A stretch of 64,000 bases of DNA from Burhinus oedicnemus. Taxonomy: Eukaryota; Chordata; Aves; Charadriiformes; Burhinidae. Position numbers and translations under genes: made by a program. How positions within the stretch are numbered: position 1 is the first letter of the stretch; each line of letters begins with the position of its first letter. Where the stretch lies: assembly GCA_008921705.1 (NCBI GenBank), contig VFFE01007669.1:4078131-4142130 (forward strand), written 5' to 3'. The notes beneath the pieces are model-generated. The model did no database searches. It saw only the letters and a program-made list of their open reading frames with translations, and was not told the origin of the DNA. Shown one piece after another: positions 26,741 through 39,800 of the stretch.

Positions 26741-26764
26741 ATATATATATATATATATATATAT
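26741..26764. repeat. (AT)12 microsatellite
   Basis: Twelve AT units flanked by unique sequence. Confidence 0.97.
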
Positions 26765-27066
26765 TTGAGATACAATTCTCACACTCGTGAGGCAAAAACG
26801 TTACCAGACACAAGAGGCAGACCCAGAAAAAACACGAGCTAACAAATCTGTGTCATAAACTCAAATTGAAATGACTTAAACCTTGACAACCTATAGAGAT
26901 CCTTTTGGGAAAGGCAGAGAGGGCCAGGTGCGGTCAGCGCTTGCATGGGAGGAGTTCCAGCTTTCTGTACCACCATCTGGGCAAGGCCCACTTCTGCTGC
27001 ACCACATTCATTACTCACTGTGTGATGACTATCACAGCAGCTGTGATGTCTGCGCAACATCCAGGA

Positions 27067-27099
27067 GGGGAAAAAAAAAAAGGGGGGGGGGAGGGGGGA
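27067..27099 (+). repeat. Homopurine tract A11-G10-A-G6
   Basis: A purine-only stretch with adjacent A and G runs. It may adopt triplex or quadruplex structure. It is also a likely assembly-error site. Confidence 0.9.
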
Positions 27100-29279
27100 G
27101 CTATTATTGGAGTAAGTCATCAGAATGAGGATTTTATCAACTTTAAAGGATATGTGTGACTCTCAAAAATGTATCAGCTGTTACACTCAAACTCCTCCTG
27201 CAAGTTACAATGCCTGCTATGCAGCTGACATCTTTGGAACATAAAATAAAATTTCACACTGGAACATTTCATCTTCAGTGGAAGCAGATTACTGCTGTGT
27301 CTTCCAATAATAATTTCAGCTGATGTAGCATGATAGTCTTCATAGGAAATAAGATCTTGGCTTTGAAATTAGAAGCCAGTTGTGAACATTGCCTTTTGAA
27401 TACAGGAGGTTATTTGACTCTTATCAAGACCGATAAGGAAGTTGTTTGTCTATAGGGAAACACAATACAGTAGGATGTTGGATTTCAGACTCCACTGCAG
27501 ATAAAGTGCAAGTTCACATTGGCTGGGCAGAAAAAGAAAAGCTTTTTGTCTTATTTTTAAGATCTCCTAAACCCACAAAAAGCATTTCTAATTCCTAAAG
27601 GATTTCTAACACCATAAGTACTGCCCACTAGCCATAACGTAAGCACCTGCATTTCCCCTTGCCAGTATAGTATCATTTCATCTTGCTGGGCTGCATTATG
27701 GGCACCACCCACAACAAGCTCTACAACCCGCTGCAGTCATACCCCATTTTGTAGCCCCACAAGACAACACACTACCTCCTAAGCACACTCACAGGATGTT
27801 ACAGGACAACTTGTCCATTTAGTCTTGCAACCGTAGGAAGAAATGGTCCAGGCCTGCAAAATCCATTTCCTGGCAACAGGCTATAGCTGCATGGTATAAG
27901 CTGCTACGTGTTAGGGAAATCAATCCTACTCTCCCTAATTACCGGAACCAAACACTGCTGCTTTTTATGAAGCCAGTATTTCTTTTCCTTGCTTCTGCAC
28001 AAGCAGCTACCACGTAAGGCTGACAAGCCTCAAACGCTAGTCTGATGACAGAGATATAGCTTCTGTTCAGAGCAAGAGAGGGTACAGAAACAAACTGTGC
28101 TTATGCAACCATGCTGCAAATGGACACACAGCAACATGCACTGTGCCAAAAACTTTAAAATAAGACATTTTCATGAGGCTATACAGGGGGTTTACCTCAC
28201 ATACGTTAGCAATGATCAGAAAAGGATTGATAACGGCTCGGCAACACTGTGACAACCAGCAGCTCATGCTACCAGAGATCTGTTAGCCATCTGTCCAGAT
28301 ATGGTTAAAGTTTAGGGGTGACACAGATGTCCTGGATGTTTGCAAGGCCATTAGTCCACCACCTGTCAACACTGGAAGTGTTCCTGAATTAACTGCAAGG
28401 TTTGAAGAGAGAATTGCACGCCCTGTGGATGGTATTAACACTCCTATCCTTGCTGTTTCAAGGAGGGCAGTAAGTTCACTATAAGCAAGGTGAATCACTT
28501 CATACGAATCTCCCTGCTGCATTTCACTATATCAGGAGGTTGCTGGAGCAAAACCATAAAAGTGGCTTAAAACAATTTTTCCAGCGCCCTCCAATATTCT
28601 CATCATTTATGTTCTCACATCAATGGAAGTGATATGCTAGAGAGACATTTTAGCTGTTGAGAACTGGGGATCTGACTCCCCCTCTTACTCCACTCACAGA
28701 CACATGAACTTTAAATTCTGTTTAAGGAACTTACGTTTCTGGCAGTCATGGAAGCTGATGCTGCTTATTTCATGCTGCCTTTTGCTGAATCTTATTTTCT
28801 TGATGGGAGTCTGACCTTGCTTATGGGCAGTTTCTTCCATGTGAGCAGATGCAACTACAGACGATTGCTAGCAATACTTTATTCATAATCAAACAATATT
28901 ATAAACAAAGATCTAAAAGTTCACACGGATTTAGAACCTACAAGTTCACCAAAAGCCTGGACATTCTCACATTTCAGTTCTCCTATATAAAAAAAGAAAA
29001 AGCAGGCTCAGGAAAGGAAAAAAGGCAGAAGAAGTGAGACAAGTACCACTCCTGCTCCCAGCCTCAGGTACATACCCCAGCCAGCCTGCTGCAGGCAGAT
29101 CCACCACTGCAACAGCAGTCTCCTGTACCACTAAGTGCCTCCAAACTGGTGGCTGATGAAGAGACATTGCAACGATGCAGTATTTTCTGAACTACCACTG
29201 TAGTGATAGTACCTAGCCAGAAACACAGTATCTGTGTTCAGATCTTTGGCAGCTTTAAGACAGCTCTTTATACCACATC

Positions 29280-31340
29280 ACAGAGAATCGCAGAATGGTA
29301 GGGGTTGGAAGGGACCTTCAGAGATCATCTAGTCCAACCCCCCTGCCAAAGCAGGGTCGCCTAGAGCAGGTTGGACAGGAATGCATCCAGGTGGGTTTTG
29401 AATATCTCCAGAGAAGGAGACTCCACCTCCACCACCTCTCTGGGCAGCCTGTTCCAATGCTCTGCCACCCTCAAAGTAAAGAAGTTTTCCTTATGTTCAG
29501 ACAAAATTTCCTGTGTTCCAGTTTGTGCCTGTTGCCTCTTGTCCTGTCAGTGGGAACCACTGAAAAGAGTCTGGCCTCATCCTCTTGACACCCACCCTTT
29601 AGATATTTATAAGCCTTGATGAGATCCCCTCTCAGTCTTCTCCAGGCTAAACAGAGCCAGGTCTCTCAGCCTTTCCTCATAACAGAGGTGCTCCATTCCC
29701 TTGATCACCTTTGTAGTCCTCCACTGGATGCTCTCCAGCAGTTCCCTGTCTTTCTTGAACTGGGGAGCGCAGAACTGGACACAGTACTCCAGCTGTGGCC
29801 TCACCAGGGCAGAGGAGAGGGGGAGGATGACCTCCCTTGACCTGCTGGCCAAACTCTTTTTAATGCACCCCAGGAGACCATTGGCCGCCTTGGCCACAAG
29901 GGCACAATCCTGGCTCATGGTCAACTTGTTGTCCACCAGGACTCCCAGGTCCCTCTCTGCAGAGCTGCTTTCCAGCAGGTCAATCCCTAACCTGTACCGG
30001 TGCATGGGGTTATTCCTCCCTAGGTGCGGGACCCTACACTTGCCCTTGTTGAACTTCATGAGGTTCCCCTCCACCCAACACTAGCTTGTCCAGGTCTCGC
30101 TGTATGACAGCACAGCCTTCTGGTATGTCAGCCACTCCTCCCAGTTTTGTGTCATCAGCAAACTTGCTGAGGGTACACTCTGTCCCCTTATCCAGGTCAT
30201 TGATGAATATGTTGAACAAGACTGGGCCCAGTACTGACCCCTGGGGAACGCTGCTAGTTACAGGCCTCCAGCTGGATTCTGCGCCACTGATCACAACCCT
30301 TTGAGCTCTACCATTCATCCAGTTCTCAATCCACCTCACTGTTCACTCATCTAACCCACACTTCCTAAACTTACCTACAAGGATGTTCTGGGAGACTGTG
30401 TCAAAAGCCTTGCTAAAGTTGAGGTAGACAATGTCTGCTGCTCTCCCCTCATCTACCCAGCCAGTCATGCCCTCATAGAAGGCTACCAGATTGGTGAAGC
30501 ATGATTCCCCCTTGCTGAATCCATGTTGACCACTGCAAATAACTTTCTTTTCCTCTACATGCTTAGAGATGACATCCAGAATGAGCTGTTCCATCACCTT
30601 TCCAGGGATGGAGGTGAGGTTGACTGGCCTGTAGTTTCCCAGGTCCTCCTTCTTTCCCTTTTTGAAGACTGGTGTGACATTAGCTTTCCTCCAGTCCTCA
30701 GGCACCTCTCCTGTTCTCCATGACCTTTCAAAGATGATGGAGAGCGACCTCGCAATAACATCTGCCAGCTCCCTCAGCACTTGTGGGTGCATCAGGGCCT
30801 GTGGATTTGTGGGTGTCAAGTTTGCCTAAATGATCTCTAACCCGATTCCTCGACCAAGTGAAAGTCTTCCTTTCTCCAGGCTCTCTCTCTTACCTCCAGG
30901 GTGTGGGATTCCCAAGGGCCGGCCTTAGCAGTAAAGACTGAAACAAAGAAGGCATTCACTAATTCCGCCTTCTCTGCATCCTCCGTCACCAGGGCACCTA
31001 CCTCATTCGGCAGTGGACCCACATTTTCCCTAGTCTTCCTTTTACTACTAATGTACTCGAAGAAGCCCTTCTTATTGTCCTTGACATCCCTTGCCAGGTT
31101 TGATTCCAAGTGGGCCTTAGCCTTCCTCATTGCATCCCTGCATATGCTGACAACATTCCTATACTCCTCCCAAGTGGTCAGTCCCTTTTTCCATATTCTG
31201 TAAACTCCCTTCTTTCATCTGAGTTTTTCCAGAAGCTCCTTGCTCATCCATGCAGGTTTCCTGCCTCCTTTGCCTGATTTCTTGCTCCTAGGGATGCACC
31301 GATCTTGAGCTTGGAGGAAGTGGGGAGCTTGGAGGAAGTG
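29280..31340 (-). mobile_element. CR1 LINE, about 2 kb, 5'-truncated, inactive
   Basis: This is the longest CR1 copy. Its 3' end at 29280 carries a degenerate CR1 tail, then the CTAGATGATCTC-type sequence on the minus strand. Minus-strand frames give, in ORF2 order, the linker after the endonuclease (30837-31130, KAHLESNLARDVKDNKKGFF), the reverse transcriptase (30343-30819, with RKANVTPVFKKG, NYRPVNLTS and SKAFDTV), the catalytic FADD (30151-30162) and the C-terminal domain (29607-30074). An in-frame stop at 30343-30345 and a frameshift near 30,075-30,085 break it. ORF1 and the endonuclease are missing. The 5' junction has two copies of GAGCTTGGAGGAAGTG (31305-31340). Confidence 0.95.
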
Positions 31341-34300
31341 TCCATAGTATGGAAATCATACCATGATGTTCAAGAATTCCAAGTTATTGGACACTTGATA
31401 GATGTATATAAACCACTCATTCTTTCTCATAAGTCACCGGATTATTCTGGGTTGTACTTCAATGTAAATGCAGTCTTCTAACTACAAATTATTTATTTAT
31501 TATGAATTATTATTTATTTTAACCACTTTCATCTTCTGTTGCAAGTATAACAGCAGTGGAGTATATAAAAGCTACTTTCATTATGGAAGTATATGAAATT
31601 CAGGACAGGACACCTTACTGGCAATTGCATATTAATATAACAACATTAAAAAGTTTCAGTATGCCTTAGAACAGAGAGAAATGGAAAATATTTCTCTCTA
31701 TCCAAGCAATTGTTGCAGGTTTATATACCAGCAAGGACTAATTGTATTGCATAGAACAAAGTGACAATGAAAGCCATTTCTTATTCATATTTCTACAGAA
31801 TCCCAGAAGTTGAACCAGAGAATAATAATCTATATTCATTTAGGTTATTATGTCTAATAAAATGACTCATTGAAAAAAAGTTGCTTAGACTGCAGACACA
31901 CCCAAAGAAAAGTTATATGTGCAACCTCAGGTGACTCCCTTTGCATACTCATTAGGCTGTCTCTAATTACCGTATTGGAGCATTGTTTTCTCTGTAACAC
32001 TCCTGCATTTAGTATTTGAGTATCAAGTATAAATTTTTATCCTCTACACTAAGTATGTAGCTGATGCCTCTGTCACTCACTCCATCTAAACTACTGAACC
32101 CAAGTTACTGAGGAAAATTTAATTCTGGTATTTCCTAAACATGCTTCACTCTGTATTTAACATCTATTCTTTTAAAATAATTTCTGCAGATGTGACTTAA
32201 AAAAAAAAATTAAAAAATCTAAATTCCATTATATAGAACCACTACAAGCCACATTCAGAAAAGTAATTTCCCTAAAATTTATGCACATAAGTTTTCACCC
32301 TCAGGCACAGATCAATCATAGAAAATATCAGTCCAAAAGATTAAAATTTGGTAAAGTTATAAGCATCTGAAAACTTTTACACAGAAGTGCTAGACAACCT
32401 TAATTTCAAGCAATACAGTCAGCTCTATTATTAACACTTAAGTATATACATTGCATACAGTACTCCTGTATTTTGCACTTAGTATTGCAGTTCTCATGCT
32501 TCATGACCAAAAATACCCAAAATCAAAGCACGTGACAAAATGAACATTAATTAACATATGCTTGTATCGTATTTGTTGCTAAGAACAAAGCACCCACAAA
32601 ATTCTTCTCAGCGGTAAAAAATTTACTTGTTCTTGACCAGTAAAGGTAGGTATGCTTGACTTTACTTTCAAAAAAATATGCAATTTTTATTTATGTTATT
32701 TAAAATATTTCATTGTTAAGAAATCACATCATATGATAACCACTATCAGTTTCAAGAAGTGCATCTGCAAAGAGAAAATTGTGCCTAGTTCACAGTTCAA
32801 AAAAGGTCATCTGCCCATGGCCATTTCTCATAAGTGGCTTTTGTCACATATTTCATTCTTATAATAATGGCATTATGGCAATGTCTATCATATAGCTCTA
32901 GGCAAACAGTCACAAATTCTCCTTTGCGCCAGTGGGGAGAGAGGAAAAATCATTCTCTTCCAAACACGCTGAGATTAATGAAATGTTAAAATATTTTAAG
33001 AGTCAAGTCAGCTTAATCTTAAGAAACCCTCCAAAATATGGGTAGCTTTTCCTAAGCTAAACTTTCCTGTTTCGTTTCCACTTCATCCTACTATATTCAA
33101 GCTGAGCTTTAGAAAGTCTTACTTATATTGCAACACCTTCCCACTTGCAAATCTGTCCTTTGCAGAGCCATTCTGATGCAAGGACAAAGCTACCACCGAG
33201 ATGGCTAGTAGTAACATGTCACAAGGGAAAGAATAAAACACACTGAGGCTCTGTAAAAGCAGCCCAAGAATTTCTATTCATGCAAGAAGTTGAACCAATG
33301 GCAAAAAACCTGGTTTTCTGAAATGTCAATTTGCATAAACAGTACGACAATTTAGACAGTCTTAGTAATTGATGGGATGAACACAGAACGAAAGAGACTA
33401 GGAACGTGTGCTTGCACGGTGTACCATGCCTGAAGAACGTTTCTTTCTCAGAACAGGCCTTTCTCATCTGCCAGGCCTCGGAAGCTGATTCATCATGATA
33501 TACACGAGTCAGGTGCCTGTTACAAAGGCATCATGAATCACTCCTGGACTCTGGATCATATTCAAAATGCACACACAGCACAGGAAAAGCATTCTTACAC
33601 CATGAGTAAAGTAAGCACTTTCAGCATGCAGTCACTCTTACATTTTTATTTTAAAAAAAATAAATAAAAATTTCAAAAATAAAAAAAGAGAACCAAGGGA
33701 AAATTTCAAACAAGCTCAGCAATTCTGATTCCTCCGCACCAAAATAGTACTAATAATGTGACATTTCTCATTAAAAACAAAAGCAGTTTCTCTGCAAGCC
33801 GGCTGGTTAGCCAATAAACCTAACTGTGCTGGCTCAGTGAGCTCAGCCTTTGCTCAAATGAGACCACAGGCCCAGCCAAGCAGTGTTATGGACACTTGTC
33901 ATTAGTCTCCAAAAGGCATCCTAGAACATGTTCTGTTTCTACAGGATTCATTCAAATATGACAGCTACATGAAGGTAAAAGAAATATATATTAATATATC
34001 TTATCAATATATCATACCATTAAAGTGCAAAACTCAAAGCTTGATATCAGGTACTCCCAAATTTTATAACGCTCACATCCATAGAAGAGACTCAGCATTT
34101 TCCTATATCCTATCCTAAGGTCCATACTGTCATATAGTTGTCTCATAAAATACTAAGATATTTTGGCTATGCTAACCAGCCAGGAAGAGCAAGGACCTGA
34201 AGGAGCTACTGCCAATTCTCTAAGTTCAGATGACAGAAATGCAACAAACAAAACAATATTACCTTTAGGAAAAAACAAGCTCTCATTTCATTCCAGGGCT

Positions 34301-36639
34301 CGCTCAAGCTATCCTAAATTTCTACCACATTCACCCAGCAGAGCAGCTTCTCATCTTGCACTACACTCACAGCCCACATGCCTAACTAAGGGATGAGATG
34401 AAGTCCACCAAAACCGAAGTGCAGAAGCTGCGCCTATAGACTTCCTGAATGTGCCGCAGTTAGAAACATAAAGGAAAAGCAGCTCTTACAGTGTTGCAGA
34501 ACAGCAACCCAGACCAGCAAAAGACCTTACAACCCCCTAGACTGTTTTCCCCTCTCAAACACAGAAGTCAGCTCTCAGTGGGTATCCCCAACAATCTCCT
34601 CAGTAACTACCCCAAGGTGATCCAGGACTTGGAGGTGTTCTCACAGCAGGTAGGAATCAGCTGTGTTTAGACAGGTGTGACAGCAGGCTATTGCTTCACA
34701 GGCTGTGGCTGCACCTGGACCCCTCGCCGCCGGGCAGCAGCGCTATGCAATGTAGAGCAACAGGAGTTCATGCAGAAGAGGGGAACTGGCGGGTACAGTA
34801 GTACTGCTATTCCCAGACTAGGAAGGTTGTTATTTAAAAAGAGAAAGAAGAAGTCTGACTCAGAAACTAAATAAAGCCACAGAGAAGTTTGACTGTGGCT
34901 GAAGTGTAAATCAGAAGAAAACGCAGTTTAAGGAAAGGATTCCTTAAAACTAATTTTGCTGCTGACAAGCTAAGTTTGGCAGAAGTGCTGCAACAACTAC
35001 TTTGTGATAGTATTGTTCTCCTCCCTGTAGCATTATTTTTACAGCTACATACTAATGCCAGATTATGTTATGCCAAGGGCATCAGATTTGCTTACAATGT
35101 GCCTGCTCCTCCTTCAAACCATTCCTGCTTGGGCTTACCGTGCCAGGAGATAGCAGCAGTTGTCTCTCTTCTCTGTAGAGCTGGCCAAAAGACCTTCCCC
35201 TTCCCAGAAGGGAATGGGCAATTGGCAGTTGCTAACTAAGAGCCTCACAAACTAATTCATGATCTTCCTCATCTAAATTGTTACGGTGCAAGGTACAGCT
35301 TGTAGCAAGTCGTGTTCTGCATCCCAGCCTGCGGAGAGTGGGCACCAGCACCCAGATGCCCCATGCTGAGGTAGCTCACCGAGAGTAACAAGTTGCTGAG
35401 CAAGTAACCCACTGCTTTCTTCAAACAAATGGTATAACTGAGGGAGGCAAATTGTCATGCTTCATGTGAAACAACCTCCAGAAAGCAAACATTCACAGAA
35501 CTTCACTTCCAGCTTTTCTTTTGATAACGCTGCAAGGGCATATTTCATTCAATGCAAACAGGCTTGTGTCATTTGTGAACAATGGGAAAACACTGAAGCA
35601 ATTAAGACTTTTCCCTATAAAATTCCCAATAACTGCTTCCATTCCTTCAGAATTCTGTCCTTCCCTTTTGAATCAAAATACAGGGCAATGAGACAACCTG
35701 TGCTTTAAGACTTTCTCTCAGAATATGACCACCACTTCCTTCTCTGGACCACAAAAGAAGTCCAAGTGCAAATTTTACTTAACCTCAAATAATAATTTTT
35801 TTTTAATTTCTTCTTTAATAAGAGTGTTCTTCTGCAACTGTTGTTAGGAGTTCACGGCATCAAAGCTAAGTCAGGCATTCCATTTTTTCAGGAGTAAAAG
35901 CAGATGTCTCTGTATCTGAATCATTTTTGTAAATATAGTCCAAAATAGGTGCAAACATCCCTGTTCTCTTAAGAGCAGATACCTGAACAAATATTCTGTT
36001 TCCATGAGTTTATTGATGAAGGGGCTGTAATGGTTAGGATGCAGGCATTGTGGGTCCCTTAGGGCTCTTCACCCTAATGGGTCAAACCGTGACTGTCCCA
36101 CCAGTCTATGACTGTGAAACAGAGATGGTAACAGCTGGCATTCTTATGGCTGAGAAAATATAAGGCATCACTAATGTAGGATATATCCTACACACAGGAT
36201 ACAGCAATATCCCTAATAATGCTTATGCTCACCATTAAATAGCTGCTTTATGACTACCTTCTGTCCCTTGACCCTTCACGTCTTGCATTCAGAGGACCTT
36301 CTGGAATTAAGTCAAATTGTTGGTATGTTCCAACAGTTACTTATTGCTATGTTGTGCACAGAAAGCTAATTTTTTTAATGGCATACAGAGCTGAGGGCTG
36401 TCTTTCCTCAGTCCCTGCCATCACTGCCTGTAGCACCGGAAGTAAAATTTGCCTCTCTTCCAAAGATCACCAAGGGACATGATGGCAGTCTGTATAAGAG
36501 AAGCTGTGCAGGAAATTACTACTTGGTCACTCATAAATGGTTTTACTCACTACTACTAATTCTCATCAGGTGGCAGAATTTAAAGAAAACGGAATATTTA
36601 AATTTTTAAGCTTCTAAGCTTTCATGGTATCCTGTGTCA
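31341..36639. other. Intergenic, no gene supported
   Basis: AT-rich DNA with a motif-rich patch at 31,930-32,060. Small frames such as 34,163-34,396 and 34,976-35,239 have no domain, splice context or codon bias. A mildly CpG-containing segment lies at 34,700-34,760 only. Confidence 0.5.
31930..32060. promoter_or_regulatory. Candidate conserved regulatory element
   Basis: An octamer-like TTTGCATA (31940-31947), CATTAGGC, and TAATTACCG with the DLX-preferred TAATTA at 31974-31979 lie in 40 bp, next to GCATTGTTTTCTC (SOX-like). The sequence is repeat-free. Conservation untested. Confidence 0.35.
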
Positions 36640-36870
36640 ACAGCACAAATGCTTTCAAAAAGTGATTAGACACGTTCTTGGAGGGTAAGTCGATCAGTGG
36701 CTAGTAAAACTTAGCAGTTCATATGCAACGCCTCACCCTGGGATCTCTTTCAGCTGCTGATTGCTTCAGACTGGAGAACACAGAAGGGGCAATCTGTAGT
36801 TCCCTTACTTTGTTTTTACATGCTTCCCCCACTCTGCCACTGGCAATTGCTGGAGAAAGCATCCATATAA
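36640..36870 (+). mobile_element. Ancient CR1/L3-like 3' remnant
   Basis: Blocks such as AAAAAGTGATTAGACACGTTC, CTTGGAGGGTAAGTCGATCAGTGGCTA and CAGCTGCTGATTGCTTCAGACTGG, then a TTCCCCCACTCTGCCACTGGCA-type stretch, follow the order of the old amniote CR1/L3 3' UTR. It is highly diverged with no frame left; borders are approximate. Confidence 0.55.
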
Positions 36871-39800
36871 GCCTTTTCATCCCATGACCATTCACATATT
36901 AGTGTTCAGCCTTCCTACCAACACATTTACTTTTCAGCATCCATAGAAACTTACAGCTGTTCATGCCTCTATTTCTAGAGGCTACTTAGAGGTTTTCTGA
37001 ATCTCATTATCCCGTATCCACACAGCGTATATGAGAAGTACCCTTTGAGAGCAATTTTAGAAGTCTTCAGTGCCTTTAGCATGAAGAAAACAGACATTAA
37101 ATTGTTGACTGAGATAGCCAGTATTTCCTTACTAATAGCTGTACCAAGAAACAGGGCCATATTCATTGCTTGCATTTAATTTGCACTGGGCACTTCTGCA
37201 GTAACTCCTCCATCCAGGTAATAAAAGAAGGCATAGCATGCCCTGGCCTTCTTCCCCATCAACAGCTAAGCACAGCACCTGCACTCTCCAACCACAAAAC
37301 ACTTAATCAGAAACTGCATTGACTGCTTGTGACATGGGTCAGTTGGGAATGATGAACCCAGACTCTAACCCAGGCGGTGAGATGGAGCTGGCTGCTGGTG
37401 GCCTGGGCACATTGCATCAGCTGGGGGCTCTAGACAGAGCACCATGTAGTGAGTTCACAAGTAGCACCAGGCCACGCATTATAAACAAGCAACGCAACAT
37501 GAATCGGGGAAAAAGGATCCAAAGACAGCATGTGCAGGAAGAGGTACTTTTAACTTCTGTAAAGCAGGGCCACATGGACAGCAGACACAAGACAAGGACA
37601 TAGAAGACAGGGCTGCCTATAGACATCAGTCTGACACGTTTCTCAATACTGAGCTTGCTGAATCATGGAAACTGCATTAAATATAGAAGGCGAGGAAGAA
37701 AAGCTGAGCTGCCGAAGAAAAGAGAATGTTTGGTACTTCCTCTAGGCTGATCCCCAATGCTCTCCTCTGGTCGCTGTCCCCAGTTCATCTTTTAGATTAA
37801 ATCAGATTAAGTAGCTGCAGAAGTTCATCTGTTGCATTGTGTAGACTGCTTCTTAAAGAACTTAGTGTCCATACCACAATGGTTTCTGATTCCCCCATTA
37901 AGCTAAACACTCTCAGTTGTACTGGATAACATGATGATACTCCAACTGATACTGGACTGGAGCACTATCAGTCTGAACAGACAAATGGTCAAGCATAAGA
38001 TCCACTACATTTAGCTTTCGGAGATATGAGGCAAAGAAAAAGGAAGTGGCTTTTTTTAGATCATAATAAATACTTGCCTAACTCAGCTGCAAAATGGACA
38101 ATCACAGTTCATCTACCGAGATTCCACTATGGCCTTTGCCACAAAATCATACTTCTTATGTGATGGAGGTTTCTTCCAGTATTCACTGTTGTTCAGTAGG
38201 ATGAATCCTATGCTATCACTACTAAATGTAGCTATGTTAAATATTATGAACTTTTTAGTGATTAAAAGACAAAACAAACAAAACCCAGAAAACAGAAAGA
38301 GATGCTTAACATCATTATAAATCAAAGGTCTTTCAGTTGCAATTCAGACTACAGATACTGGGAAATGCAATTAATGTTAACATTGAAGTGTTAACATTGA
38401 AGGTCAAAACAATGTACTTGTGTTAGAAACGCTTTCAGTTTTAAGCAAGCGCAGGTAAATAAGAATGCATTACATTAAACGGATTCTGATAGATATCATA
38501 GTAAATAGGCTGGACTGAGTTCACACCATGTAGAGAATTAGGAAGTACTTTTCCTTTTTCCGAACTACTCTCTCCTCTACATTCAAAAGTAAACAGACAT
38601 GAAAGCCCGCTCTTACTCTTATTCCTACATCAGTTTCCACCTTAAGCCTGTGCAGCAGTTTTCTTTCAGTCTCAAACTCTGCTTTGTCACCGGTCAGCAA
38701 TACTGTTCTTTTAATGATTAACTGAATAAATTAGCACCAGAGTCACAGCTGAACATTGTGGAACAAGTCACTATCACAAAGGCTTTATTTTAAACTATGA
38801 GAGCAAACAGTTGCTCACAGCTTAGGTGAACACTGGTTAAGAGAGAAAAGTGCATACAGCCATTTTTTGGTTTTGTTTTTGTTTGGTTTTGGTTTTTTTT
38901 AAAAAAAAAGGAACAAAACCCAAAATTTAAAAAGCTTTAATCAGCTTTGATACTTAAAAATCAATCTTCCAGGGAAGAGGCAGCAAGAGATTAAAGCATA
39001 CCTAAATATCCACATAACAACTCTAAGGATAATAATCTGCTAATATACACTCCAGCATCTTAAGGGCAGCTTATTGCTACAAATATCCATCGACACAGAT
39101 TCTAAACAAGACCAGCCTGCACCAAAACAAGATCAACCAAGCAGCTTTTGAAAACAGAATAAATACAGCTGGCCATTTAATATGAAAACTCTGGTAAACA
39201 ATTGCAAAAAAAAAAAAAAAAATTAAAATGGGCAATGCAGCTTTGCAAATCCATTAAAGTAACTGTATTCATCAATAGCTGTTTACTGATGGCCTACACT
39301 TCCTTGCATCTGTCCAGCACCAAGCACAATGCGACCAGAATCCCTAACTGATTCCTAGGTGCCAGGGCAGTGCAATTTTTAAAAATTAAATTAGTACAAA
39401 GGAAAGCAGACTTTTCTTGTCATGGAGATTTTATATTTCTGTCTGCAAAACACACAAAATAAAGCCTTCCTGGGAATACCTGAATTTCATCTGCCAGTCA
39501 CTCATGGACAACACAGTAGTTATCTGAGCCTTGTTTTAGCTGTAGCTTCCATACTGCTGTGTTTCACACCATTCTGCTTCTTCTGTTTCTTATTTTCTAA
39601 TCCAGTACAATGTCAGAGTGTGGATAAAAACTCTCAAACTCTAGACAAGGCAATTTAGCCTTGTTCAACTTGCTGCTGGTCTTATATGTTTGGAGGTGGT
39701 ACATTTCTCTGCCAACTGCTTGCAGGTTGTTCTGCCTGGGATAAGATGAAGACATTGCTCAGCTGAAGAGCAATTTTCCTTCCTACATTTAAGCATGCCC

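Larger units (their letters stand above)
17891..29279. other. Intergenic desert, no gene supported
   Basis: More than 11 kb of AT-rich DNA without a coding exon I can defend. It contains simple repeats (18221-18248, 20953-20983, 26741-26764, 27067-27099), and motif-rich patches at 18,525-18,640, 20,560-20,700, 22,440-22,610 and 23,330-23,410. A TATA-plus-AATAAA pair near 18,860-18,928 is discussed as a finding. Confidence 0.5.

Noticed and set aside
29607..31130. Reverse-transcriptase-like frames as a host gene
   Set aside because: They are consecutive broken pieces of a CR1 ORF2 bounded by the CR1 3' tail and a 5' truncation.
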